64,000 bases of DNA from positions 62,001 to 126,000 of the forward strand of contig CANQKD010000004.1 of NCBI GenBank assembly GCA_947624375.1, given 5' to 3'. The stretch comes from an uncultured Clostridia bacterium (GTDB lineage: Bacteria > Bacillota > Clostridia > Oscillospirales > Ruminococcaceae). The notes beneath the pieces were generated by a model, which saw only the letters and a list, made by a program, of their open reading frames with translations, searched no databases and was not told the origin of the DNA. Below, one piece after another: positions 36,500 through 44,582 of the stretch. Both the position numbers and the translations under genes were made by a program. Position 1 is the stretch's first letter. Each line of letters starts with the position of its first letter.

Positions 36500-37711
36500 A
36501 TGAAAACAGTTTTTAACGAAGATAATATAAACGCTTTGCTTGACAAGGCAATTAAAGACAAGAAAATAGTGGCTTACTATCAGCCGAAATATGATGCTGT
36601 AACGGGTCATATAAACGGTGCGGAGGCCTTAGCGCGCTGGATAGACGAGGACGGCAGCATTATACCGCCCTATCAGTTCATACCGCTTCTTGAAAAGAGC
36701 ATGCTTATCACAAAGCTGGACTGGTACATACTCGATGAGGTCTGCGCATTTCTGAGCCGTGAGATAAAGCGCGGCGCAAAAAACGTCACAGTGTCTGTAA
36801 ACTTTTCAAGATACCATACTAAAGAACCTGACTTTGTAATGCATCTTTGTGAGGTCGTTGACAGCTACGGTGTTGATCGCAAGCTTATCGAAGTTGAAAT
36901 AACCGAATCCGCACTTGTTGACGGCACAAACATTATTCAGTTCATAAGCGATATAAGAAACGACAATTTCTCTGTCGCTATAGATGACTTCGGCAGCGGT
37001 CTTTCATCACTCACTTTCGTAAAAGATGTGCCTGCAAACGTTTTGAAGATAGATAAATCGCTTCTCAGCGGCAACTGTGAAAACGAAAAAGAACGCATAG
37101 TTCTGGAAAGCATTTTCAGTTTTGCGCAAAGGCTGAAGCTCTCAACCGTTGCAGAGGGCGTTGAAACCAAAGAACAGCTCGGCTTTCTGCGTACCTGCGG
37201 CTGCGAAACTATTCAGGGCTACTATTTTTCAAAGCCCGTTACAGAAAGCGAATATGCCGATATTCTTGAAAATCACGAGCCTGATGAGCAGTCTGAAGAT
37301 ATCCTTGTTACCCAGCCTGCCGCCAGCGCAACTCAGCTGCTTTTAGATGCTGTGTTTATGTGCTATCCGCTTGTTATAATGAGCAACCTTTCGCGCAACA
37401 GCTTCTATATGATGGTCTATGAGAACTTCACAACGCGTTCATGCCCCTCAACAGGCGTGTATACCGAGCTCATCATGCACGGCGCATCTACTATGCTTCC
37501 CGAAGATCAGCAGCTTTTTATTGATACCTTTGATATCAACGACCAGATAAACGCCTATAACAACGGTCAGAGAACGAGAAGGGTAGTTACCCGCCAAAAG
37601 GGTGACGACGGCATTTACAGACCCGTTGAAACAACGAATTACTATGTAAAGAACCCCTCGTCCGATGATATCCTTGCTATCACTCTTTCACGTCCCGTTC
37701 CCGAAGAATAA
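36500..37711 (+). CDS. EAL-domain c-di-GMP phosphodiesterase with C-terminal PAS-like domain
   Basis: A 403-residue cytoplasmic protein. The EAL domain (about residues 12-255) keeps every catalytic signature seen in active enzymes: AEALARW, SVNFSR, EVEITESAL, IDDFGSG, KIDKSLL, AEGVE and QGYYFSKP. The C-terminal ~130 residues resemble a PAS-like sensory domain found beside GGDEF/EAL domains in Ruminococcus-type genomes; the ligand is unknown. It has no transmembrane segment. GGAGGA is 8 bp before ATG 36500, which lies 22 bp after gpsA; a longer frame starting inside gpsA is rejected. A GGDEF cyclase lies at 58 kb. Confidence 0.9.
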   Translation: MKTVFNEDNINALLDKAIKDKKIVAYYQPKYDAVTGHINGAEALARWIDEDGSIIPPYQFIPLLEKSMLITKLDWYILDEVCAFLSREIKRGAKNVTVSVNFSRYHTKEPDFVMHLCEVVDSYGVDRKLIEVEITESALVDGTNIIQFISDIRNDNFSVAIDDFGSGLSSLTFVKDVPANVLKIDKSLLSGNCENEKERIVLESIFSFAQRLKLSTVAEGVETKEQLGFLRTCGCETIQGYYFSKPVTESEYADILENHEPDEQSEDILVTQPAASATQLLLDAVFMCYPLVIMSNLSRNSFYMMVYENFTTRSCPSTGVYTELIMHGASTMLPEDQQLFIDTFDINDQINAYNNGQRTRRVVTRQKGDDGIYRPVETTNYYVKNPSSDDILAITLSRPVPEE

Positions 37712-37725
37712 CAATATAACAAAAG

Positions 37726-37755
37726 CCCGACGGTCATAGATCGTCGGGTGTTTTA
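37726..37755. terminator. Bidirectional terminator after the EAL gene
   Basis: CCCGACG/CGTCGGG stem with a 9-nt loop, followed by TGTTTTAG on the forward strand and TTTTGTTATATTG on the reverse strand. It overlaps the last codons of the converging hypothetical gene. Confidence 0.8.
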
Positions 37756-38087
37756 GTATCATTTTCTTCTTTTTCGCTGTCTTCCTCGGGACAATACTTC
37801 CATTCAAAAGCATTATTTCCTCCATCAAATGCAGCTTTTGACCTTTCCAAAGCCTCACAAGTTTTTTGGGGCGGCTCATGAGTAAATATCAACTTGACAA
37901 CCGGTGTATGCAACTCGTCATCGCCCGGTATTCTGTACCTGTTTCTGAATGTAGTTTCCATCGCGTAAACGAGCTTGTCTATCAACCTGTCATTATGCCA
38001 CTCAACTATTTTATCTTCCCATGTCCCATAGTCTTTAAGATATACAGTGTGTTCTTCTTCAATATATTCCATATCAATACGTATCAT
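37734..38087 (-). CDS. Hypothetical protein, 118 aa
   Basis: I do not recognise this family. The protein is acidic, with no signal peptide or membrane segment. It has an alternating N-terminal half (MIRIDMEYIEEEHTVYLKDYGTWEDKIVEW) and ends in an EEDSEKEENDTKTPDD tail that is probably disordered. GGAGGC is 8 bp before the ATG at 38087, so it is likely translated. It sits just downstream of the VWA/MoxR operon on the same strand, 87 bp beyond; membership in that operon is possible but the gap suggests otherwise. Confidence 0.6.
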   Translation of the reverse strand: MIRIDMEYIEEEHTVYLKDYGTWEDKIVEWHNDRLIDKLVYAMETTFRNRYRIPGDDELHTPVVKLIFTHEPPQKTCEALERSKAAFDGGNNAFEWKYCPEEDSEKEENDTKTPDDL

Positions 38088-38174
38088 AATAAACGCCTCC
38101 AAAATAAATTTTTACTGAGAATATAATACACCTGAAATTTCTGATCGTCAATACTTTGCCAAGCAATGCAGAAG

Positions 38175-39353
38175 TCACGCTTTAGCGCTATTTGCAGCAT
38201 TTTTTGCAAATTCGCTTATATCACGCCCTTTCAGAACAAGGGTAAGCAGCTCGGGCAGCTTCTGCGGCGAACAGGCAAAGCATGGTATACCCAGCTTTGA
38301 TAATTTGTTCGCTGTTACCTTGTCGTAATAAGGCTCTCCGCCGTCTGCAACAGCCAGCAGAGATACTACGGTAACTCCCGAAGCTTTCATTTCCTCCATA
38401 CGCCTTACAAACGCTGCAAGGTTCCCACCCTCATAAAGGTCGGAGATCAGGAAAAACAGCGTCTTTTTCGGTTCTTCAATAAACTGCTGACAATAAGCCA
38501 CCGATTTGTCTATATCCGTGCCGCCGCCCAGCTGAAATCCGTAAAGAAGATCAACAGGGTCACTGCATTTGTCTGTAAGGTCAACAATATTAGTATCAAA
38601 CGCTACCACACGGGTTTTCAGAGCACTCATGCTTGCCAGAATACAGCTTACCACAGATGAATATATAACGCTTTCGCCCATAGAGCCGCTCTGGTCTATA
38701 TCAAGTATAACAGTCCACTTTTTTGAGGCTGAAGATGCAGCGCGCTCAAAGAAATAAAAGTGCTCGGGCACTATCGTTTTAAGCTCCGGAGAATAGTGTT
38801 TCAGATTTCGCCTGATAGTCATCTTGTAGTCAAGCGCCGATGCCGACGGGATAGGGGAGTGTTCGCGCTTGTTTACTGCGGCTGTTACAGCTCTGCGAAT
38901 ATCCTGCTCCAAAAGTTTGTTTATATCTTCAACTATCTTTTTTATAAATTCCCTTACGCTTTCTTTTGAGCGCTCGGGTATAGAATCTTTAAGCGCCATT
39001 ATCGTCGATGCAAGTGAAATATCAGGCTCAACATTTTCAAGTATCTCAGGCTCGAAAATAAGCTGTTTCAGCCCACACCTTGTCATAGCATCATTTTGTA
39101 TTATCTTTACAAGGTCTTTGTCAAACAGGCTTCTCACATCGCCAAGCCAGCGTGATATCTGCGGATTTGACGGACCCTTTCCTGCACCGCTGCCGAAACC
39201 GCCCTGTTCGCTTTTGTTGTATATAGATGCAAGCGCGTTGTCCATAAGTATCTGTTCCTGCGAAAGCTGCGGCATATTCATTTTTTCAAGCCTGTCGCCG
39301 CTCTCCTGACCCAGAATAAGCCGCCAACGCTGCATTTGTACCTTAGTATCCAT
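38175..39353 (-). CDS. VWA domain protein of a MoxR-type cluster (YehP-like)
   Basis: A 392-residue cytoplasmic protein. The N-terminal ~200 residues are helical and include a glycine-rich GGFGSGAGKG stretch; residues ~212-375 form a von Willebrand A domain with a complete MIDAS: D220-x-S222-x-S224, T279 and D305. VWA proteins paired with MoxR AAA+ ATPases usually act as substrate adaptors or co-chaperones. It is the last gene of a five-gene reverse-strand operon, 8 bp after the DUF5682 gene. E. coli YehP (about 378 aa) has the same size and neighbours, as I recall. Confidence 0.9.
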   Translation of the reverse strand: MDTKVQMQRWRLILGQESGDRLEKMNMPQLSQEQILMDNALASIYNKSEQGGFGSGAGKGPSNPQISRWLGDVRSLFDKDLVKIIQNDAMTRCGLKQLIFEPEILENVEPDISLASTIMALKDSIPERSKESVREFIKKIVEDINKLLEQDIRRAVTAAVNKREHSPIPSASALDYKMTIRRNLKHYSPELKTIVPEHFYFFERAASSASKKWTVILDIDQSGSMGESVIYSSVVSCILASMSALKTRVVAFDTNIVDLTDKCSDPVDLLYGFQLGGGTDIDKSVAYCQQFIEEPKKTLFFLISDLYEGGNLAAFVRRMEEMKASGVTVVSLLAVADGGEPYYDKVTANKLSKLGIPCFACSPQKLPELLTLVLKGRDISEFAKNAANSAKA

Positions 39354-39361
39354 AACATCAC

Positions 39362-41653
39362 CTATAAATCGAAGTCAAAGCCGGAAAGCTCGTCTATCGC
39401 CTGCTGTGAAGCCTCGTCAAGCACACTGTTCAACACCTCGCTGACCGCATCGCCGTTAAGACCCCATATCTCGCCGAGGTTTTCAGCTATTGCATCTTTT
39501 TCACCCGAAGAAAAGTCTGCAAACGCCCTGCGTAAAAATATCAGCGCGCGTTTAAATTCTTCGTCATCAAGCTCTTTGAGATAATCATCAAGACTTTCCC
39601 ACAGCGAAAGCCGAGCAATAAGACCGTTTCGATTTTTCATAGCAAGCCCCTCAAACCAGCCTGCGCCCAGATCGGCAGGTACACCTATTGAAAGTCGGCG
39701 TGATACTTCCGTCTTTAGTTCATCGTTTGACATTACATTTCGCTCCAGCAAGACCGCAGCACAAAGCCCCGAAAGCCGCGTGTTCAGATCATCGCGCTCA
39801 GCGACCTGTGAAAGCGCTTTCAGCCATTTATCCGTTTCAAGAAGATCATGCGCCAGCTGCACCGAGTTTATCATATTTATCGCATCTGCAATTTCTTTTG
39901 ATACATCATCGTTGCATATGCAGGAACTGCTCATGATAAGGCAGGCGCGGTAGTAAAGCTGTTTTAATATGGGTATGATCGCTGTGCAGTCGGTCTTTCG
40001 TATATCACCGTAGCTTATTACATTTGAAAGGCTGAACATGGTCTGTGCAATTTTTTCAAACGGTATGTTATCTGTAGCAGCTGCCTGCAAAGCTGCCACC
40101 GCATAACTCGCAGCGGTCGACATTCCGCAGCAGAAAGCATCTTCAACAGCTTTCGCAATTACCGCAATGTCTTCCTGACCCTCAACGTTTTCTTTTATCT
40201 GAAACGCCGCCGCAAGTTCTACCGTGTCGCCTTTCAAAGCGCTTTCAACAAGCACTATCTCACACTCGGTAGTCCACTGCACCTGCCATGCCTCAGCCCA
40301 AGTCGCATTTTCCTGCCGTGACGGCACAAGAGAAGCAAAACCAAGCTTTAAAACGCGCAGCCTGTGCAGAAAATAAGAACGCCTCAGATCTAAAAGCGCC
40401 GATTTTTCAGAGCTTGCCCTGATATTTTCACGCAGATCAAGCTTCAGATCCTGCGCCGTGACCGAGCGGTATTTTTCAAGCCTTAACTCCTTTAGCTGAC
40501 GGTAAAAATCGTCCTGTATGCTCGTCCTTGAAACACCCTCGGGTATCTCGCCGATCGCCGTGCCTATCTCGGTATCGGCAACTGCGGTGCTTATTGCAGC
40601 AAAACTGCCCTCGCCTATACAGGTAACTGCCGCATCGCGAATATCTCGCAGCGTGGGTATTTCGCCGCCGTGCAGCTGCGAAAGCGTTTTGGCAAGCCTC
40701 ACCGCCTCTATCACCTGCGCCGACGAAGCAGCATTGCCATCTTTGCGCATTTTTTCGGCTATTTTTGAAAGATACGCATTCGCCGCGTAAAAGTGATCAT
40801 TTCTGCAAAGACCTTTCCATATAAGCTCATAATAAGCAGGAGCTTTGTTTCCTGCACCGTACCCCGAGCGCGTTGACAGCCTGTAATACGAATATGGCAT
40901 AAGCGTGTGCAGTGACGGCAGCTTTGGCAAACTCGGCATATTTTCATCGGTTTCCCAAGTTTTCAGCCCCTCAACATGATACGCGCCGGTAACTACAACT
41001 ATCTTTTCGGGAGAAACACCGCTTTTCACAGCACATCTGATAACGCAGCGCATATGCATCTCTCGCAGCGCTGTCTCCGCCTCGTCATAGCCGTCTTTCA
41101 CTGAAAGCTCACGAATATTCGCTCCGAAAAGGTTAGCACCCTCATGGTAAGCCTCAGCATCAGCGCATTGTTCCAGCGTGCGCTCCCAGAACGTTTCATG
41201 CGAACCGTCTTCGCTTTTTTCGTCTAAAAGATCGTAAACATCTGGTTTTTGCTCCGCTGTATTTTCGGCAGCTTGCTCGCTTTGTTCTTCATCGTTTTCT
41301 GAGCTCTCCGCCTGCTTTAGCCTCTCGTCAGAAAGCGCAAGAAACGTTTCCGAAGGCAGATCCATAAACCGCAAATTAACGCCATTTTCATTGCACCATT
41401 TTATCGCCTGATATTCGGGCGAATACTCCGCAAATGGGTAAAGTATCGTCCTCACCGGCACGCTCTGCGTATATGCCAGAACAGCAAACGGGGGGCGTGT
41501 TTCGTTGCGAACGATGTCTTTTACCGTATCTTCAAAATCGCACGGCGCTTCTATAATTACAAGTTCAGGCTGCTTTTCGTCAAGAAATTTTCGCAGAAAA
41601 AACGCGCCGGCAGGCGATAGATGCCGTATACCGAAGAAGTTCACGCCGCTCAT
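39362..41653 (-). CDS. DUF5682 family protein (YehM-like, TraB/EreA-like N-terminal motifs)
   Basis: A 763-residue soluble protein matching DUF5682. The N-terminal part carries FFGIRHLSPAGA (H11), VIIEAP (E35) and, about residue 223, VVTGAYHVEGL, which resemble the spaced His/Glu and GxxH motifs of TraB/EreA/ChaN-like (TIKI) hydrolases. An acidic low-complexity stretch follows FLALSDERLKQAESS. The remaining ~450 residues are mostly helical. The start overlaps the MoxR stop by 4 bp (ATGA), showing close coupling. No biochemical activity is established for the family; hydrolase function is inference from motifs. Confidence 0.82.
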   Translation of the reverse strand: MSGVNFFGIRHLSPAGAFFLRKFLDEKQPELVIIEAPCDFEDTVKDIVRNETRPPFAVLAYTQSVPVRTILYPFAEYSPEYQAIKWCNENGVNLRFMDLPSETFLALSDERLKQAESSENDEEQSEQAAENTAEQKPDVYDLLDEKSEDGSHETFWERTLEQCADAEAYHEGANLFGANIRELSVKDGYDEAETALREMHMRCVIRCAVKSGVSPEKIVVVTGAYHVEGLKTWETDENMPSLPKLPSLHTLMPYSYYRLSTRSGYGAGNKAPAYYELIWKGLCRNDHFYAANAYLSKIAEKMRKDGNAASSAQVIEAVRLAKTLSQLHGGEIPTLRDIRDAAVTCIGEGSFAAISTAVADTEIGTAIGEIPEGVSRTSIQDDFYRQLKELRLEKYRSVTAQDLKLDLRENIRASSEKSALLDLRRSYFLHRLRVLKLGFASLVPSRQENATWAEAWQVQWTTECEIVLVESALKGDTVELAAAFQIKENVEGQEDIAVIAKAVEDAFCCGMSTAASYAVAALQAAATDNIPFEKIAQTMFSLSNVISYGDIRKTDCTAIIPILKQLYYRACLIMSSSCICNDDVSKEIADAINMINSVQLAHDLLETDKWLKALSQVAERDDLNTRLSGLCAAVLLERNVMSNDELKTEVSRRLSIGVPADLGAGWFEGLAMKNRNGLIARLSLWESLDDYLKELDDEEFKRALIFLRRAFADFSSGEKDAIAENLGEIWGLNGDAVSEVLNSVLDEASQQAIDELSGFDFDL

Positions 41654-42732
41654 TCGTTAAGCTCCCTGCACGCCTTGTAAAGTCCGCTCCAGTTTGAGCC
41701 GCGCTTTTTCATTATGTTTTCAAGATATTCATTCCAAGCAACAGAATCTTTATCCTCCTTGACAACCGCACCTTGCAGCCCTGCCGCGATATCGTCGTCG
41801 GTTATCTCGCCGCTGCCAAAGCTTCCTGCAAGAGCCATGCTGTTGCACAAAAGCGAGATAGCCTCGGCGGTAGAGAGCACACCGGCAGGAGTTTTTACCT
41901 TCTGCTTTTTATCAAGCGTTTCACCGGCACGCAGTTCACGAAAGATAGTGCATATCTTCTCTATGACAGCATCTTTCGGCAGTGCAGCGTTGAGGTCAAG
42001 GCTGCCCGATAGCTGCTCAACGCGCGTTTTTACAATGTGCATTTCTTCTTCCAGAGTCTCGGGCGAGGGAAGTACCACAATGTTGAAACGCCTTTTCAGC
42101 GCCGCTGACATATCATTTACGCCCTTGTCGCGCGTGTTTGCGGTAGCGATAATTGAAAATCCTTTTTTCGCAGGCACTTCCAGCGAAAGTTCGGGAACTG
42201 ATATCCTCTTTTCCGAAAGCAGAGAAATAAGCGTGTCCTGCACCTCTGATGCGCAGCGCGAGATCTCCTCAACTCGCGCAATTGCGCCCTCCTCCATAGC
42301 CGTAAATACGGGGCTTTTGAGCATTGCCTCCTGCGATGGACCGTTTGCAATAAGCATAGCATAGTTCCAAGAATAGCGTATCTGCTCCTCGGTAGTGCCT
42401 GCCGTGCCTTGTATAACGCGAGATGAATTGCCGTTTATAGCCGCCGTCAGATGCTCTGAGAGCCAGCTTTTTGCTGTGCCGGGTTCGCCTATCAAAAGCA
42501 GCGCACGGTCGGTAACAAGCGTTGCTATGGCTATCTCAACAAGCCGCTCATGACCGATATATTTCGGTGTTATCTCAACATTTCCGACCTTTCCGCCGCA
42601 TATGTAGGTCTTTACCGAGCGCGGCGACATTCTCCACCCCTCGGGTACAGGGTCGGTCTCGGCTTTTATAAGAGCGTTCAGTTCTTCCTCGAAAAGCTGT
42701 TCGGCAGGTAGTCTTAAAATTGAATTGTCCAT
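41650..42732 (-). CDS. MoxR-family AAA+ ATPase (YehL-like)
   Basis: A 360-residue AAA+ ATPase. Walker A is GEPGTAKS at residues 82-89; the Walker B region reads IARVEEISR rather than the usual hhhhDE, so a Glu precedes the catalytic Glu; sensor 1 is IIATANTRDKG and the arginine finger/sensor 2 area has ALKRRFN. MoxR ATPases remodel proteins together with a VWA partner, which is encoded two genes downstream. It lies between the HEAT-like gene (10 bp) and the DUF5682 gene (overlap). Likely cytoplasmic and hexameric by family analogy. Confidence 0.92.
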   Translation of the reverse strand: MDNSILRLPAEQLFEEELNALIKAETDPVPEGWRMSPRSVKTYICGGKVGNVEITPKYIGHERLVEIAIATLVTDRALLLIGEPGTAKSWLSEHLTAAINGNSSRVIQGTAGTTEEQIRYSWNYAMLIANGPSQEAMLKSPVFTAMEEGAIARVEEISRCASEVQDTLISLLSEKRISVPELSLEVPAKKGFSIIATANTRDKGVNDMSAALKRRFNIVVLPSPETLEEEMHIVKTRVEQLSGSLDLNAALPKDAVIEKICTIFRELRAGETLDKKQKVKTPAGVLSTAEAISLLCNSMALAGSFGSGEITDDDIAAGLQGAVVKEDKDSVAWNEYLENIMKKRGSNWSGLYKACRELNE

Positions 42733-42742
42733 AAATTTCTCC

Positions 42743-44569
42743 TTATTTTAAATATGTATTTACCCAATATTCAAACTTATCAACGTCAAATCTTGCTTTC
42801 ATCCTGCCGCCGCTTATAAGCGATAGTACCTCCGTTGCTTCTTTCAGGCGGTATTGCTGATCACCGGGAGCGTGCAGAACAAAGTTCACAGGGTCAATTT
42901 TTTCATTATGCTGCTGTCTTTTGAAATATTCCACAATAAGCCCATCGATATTGCACATACCGCAGCTTTCCATCATCCACATATGTGTTGTTGCGCTATT
43001 GTCGTTGAGCACGCATTTTATGTAGTGGTTTTTGACTTTCTCATACATTTTCTTGTCGTTTTTGTCAAAGAGATATTCCAAAAACAAGTCCGCCTGATAC
43101 CAGTCGCAGTCAATAAGCATATCTATCCATTTTTCTCTTATCGGCTGATCTATCGGTATCTCATAAAGCTCGTGTGTAGACGGTTCTTTATTGCGGCTGT
43201 CATACAGTTTGTAAGACATATAATACTTGCCGCCCACAAGATGTATGTTTTTTATCAGCGTTATAGCCGAGCCCATAGCAACACCGCTGTTTCTTTGTCT
43301 TTTTACCAACTCTTTAGTCTCTATGATGCGCTTTTTGAGCAGCTTTGTGCAGTCATCGGTGCCAACTATCATGGCATATATCTCAGACTGAGCAAAACAG
43401 CGGTCGGGGAATTTTTGGGCAAGCTCCAGCGCAAGATCGCAAATACCCTTGTCGCGAGTCATTGCAATGGTAGCTTTCAGCGCGATGTCCACAAGGTCGA
43501 AAACCGAGCTTCTTTCCTGATAGTCCATCTTTTTATAGCAGACTTTTCTCAGAAAATCTTCTATATCCTTGCCCGTCTTGCCGCTGAAAGCAACATAGTC
43601 TATGTATACCCCGAAGCCGTCAGTCTTGTATTTTCCGCCGTCGTTGTTGTCAAAAAGTCTGTTGCCTATCTTCGCCGCAAGCCTGCTTGACCACTCTGAG
43701 TGGCTGAACCGTAAATATTCCAGCGTTTCCTGCGGCTTGTTTTTCTCCATATTCTCAAAGAATTCGCGTGCCTTGTCGCAGTCAAGCCGTGCCAGAGAGT
43801 AGTAAGCCTCATCTCTTATCGCGCCTTTTTCTGTCTTTGTAAATTCTATCAGTCTGTCAGCATTGCTCACATCATGCCGCAAAGCACGAACAAGCAGCTT
43901 CTTTACATTCTTTTCGGAAAGCGGTATGTTTTCAAGATAAAAATCGTTCGCCTTTTCTTTCGCGATATTATCGATAAGCATGATGCGCTTTATAGTCTCT
44001 TTCTTGCCGTTCGGGTCAAAGCCCTCCATAAGCAAGGGGAGCATATCCTCGCCCATGCCTTCTATTATGTCTTGTGCAGTATCAGCAAGCTCCGAATATG
44101 AAGCACCCAGGCACTTCACAAGCGCAGGCTTTACGCGGTGATCTTCAAAAAGCTCAGACTTTTCATCTCTCGCACTCGTTACAATGTTGTAATTTCCACT
44201 GCCCGAACCCGTAAGAGCATTTATAAGCCGCGAAAGCTTTGAATACGGCGCATCTATTATCTTTGCGTTGTAATCTACAACTTTCAGCTTTTCTGCTTCT
44301 CCCTCAACATCGACTTTCGCAAGCGTTGTCATTACCGAATCAGTCAGCGAAAGCGCATCAAGAAGCGTTCCTGCCGCATCCTCGCAGCCGCCCGAAACAA
44401 GCTTTGCCGAAAGCTCATATATCTTCCCAAAAACAGGTGAAGCATTTTTAAGCGGTGCAAAGGCTTCAACAGCCCTTTTCAGCCTGAAATTTTCCGAAAG
44501 CAGATCTGCCCCTGCAATTGCAGCTGAGCGCAGCTGCGCGCGAAGTTCTGTTATAGCTGTTATATCCAT
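42743..44569 (-). CDS. Helical-repeat (HEAT-like) protein of the MoxR cluster, 608 aa
   Basis: I do not recognise a named family with certainty. The protein is almost entirely helical. Residues ~165-310 show helix-pair repeats of HEAT type (LVKCLGASYSELADTAQDII, then NVKKLLVRALRHDVSNADRLI, then AIRDEAYYSLARLDCDKAREFF), consistent with a scaffold or adaptor. The C-terminal part has several aromatic blocks (KYYMSYKLYDSRN, CDWYQADLFLEYLFDKN). It lies between the SWIM gene (13 bp) and the MoxR gene. In E. coli the comparable position is taken by MolR, also helical, but the similarity is positional only. Confidence 0.75.
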   Translation of the reverse strand: MDITAITELRAQLRSAAIAGADLLSENFRLKRAVEAFAPLKNASPVFGKIYELSAKLVSGGCEDAAGTLLDALSLTDSVMTTLAKVDVEGEAEKLKVVDYNAKIIDAPYSKLSRLINALTGSGSGNYNIVTSARDEKSELFEDHRVKPALVKCLGASYSELADTAQDIIEGMGEDMLPLLMEGFDPNGKKETIKRIMLIDNIAKEKANDFYLENIPLSEKNVKKLLVRALRHDVSNADRLIEFTKTEKGAIRDEAYYSLARLDCDKAREFFENMEKNKPQETLEYLRFSHSEWSSRLAAKIGNRLFDNNDGGKYKTDGFGVYIDYVAFSGKTGKDIEDFLRKVCYKKMDYQERSSVFDLVDIALKATIAMTRDKGICDLALELAQKFPDRCFAQSEIYAMIVGTDDCTKLLKKRIIETKELVKRQRNSGVAMGSAITLIKNIHLVGGKYYMSYKLYDSRNKEPSTHELYEIPIDQPIREKWIDMLIDCDWYQADLFLEYLFDKNDKKMYEKVKNHYIKCVLNDNSATTHMWMMESCGMCNIDGLIVEYFKRQQHNEKIDPVNFVLHAPGDQQYRLKEATEVLSLISGGRMKARFDVDKFEYWVNTYLK

Positions 44570-44582
44570 ATTTACACCTCCG

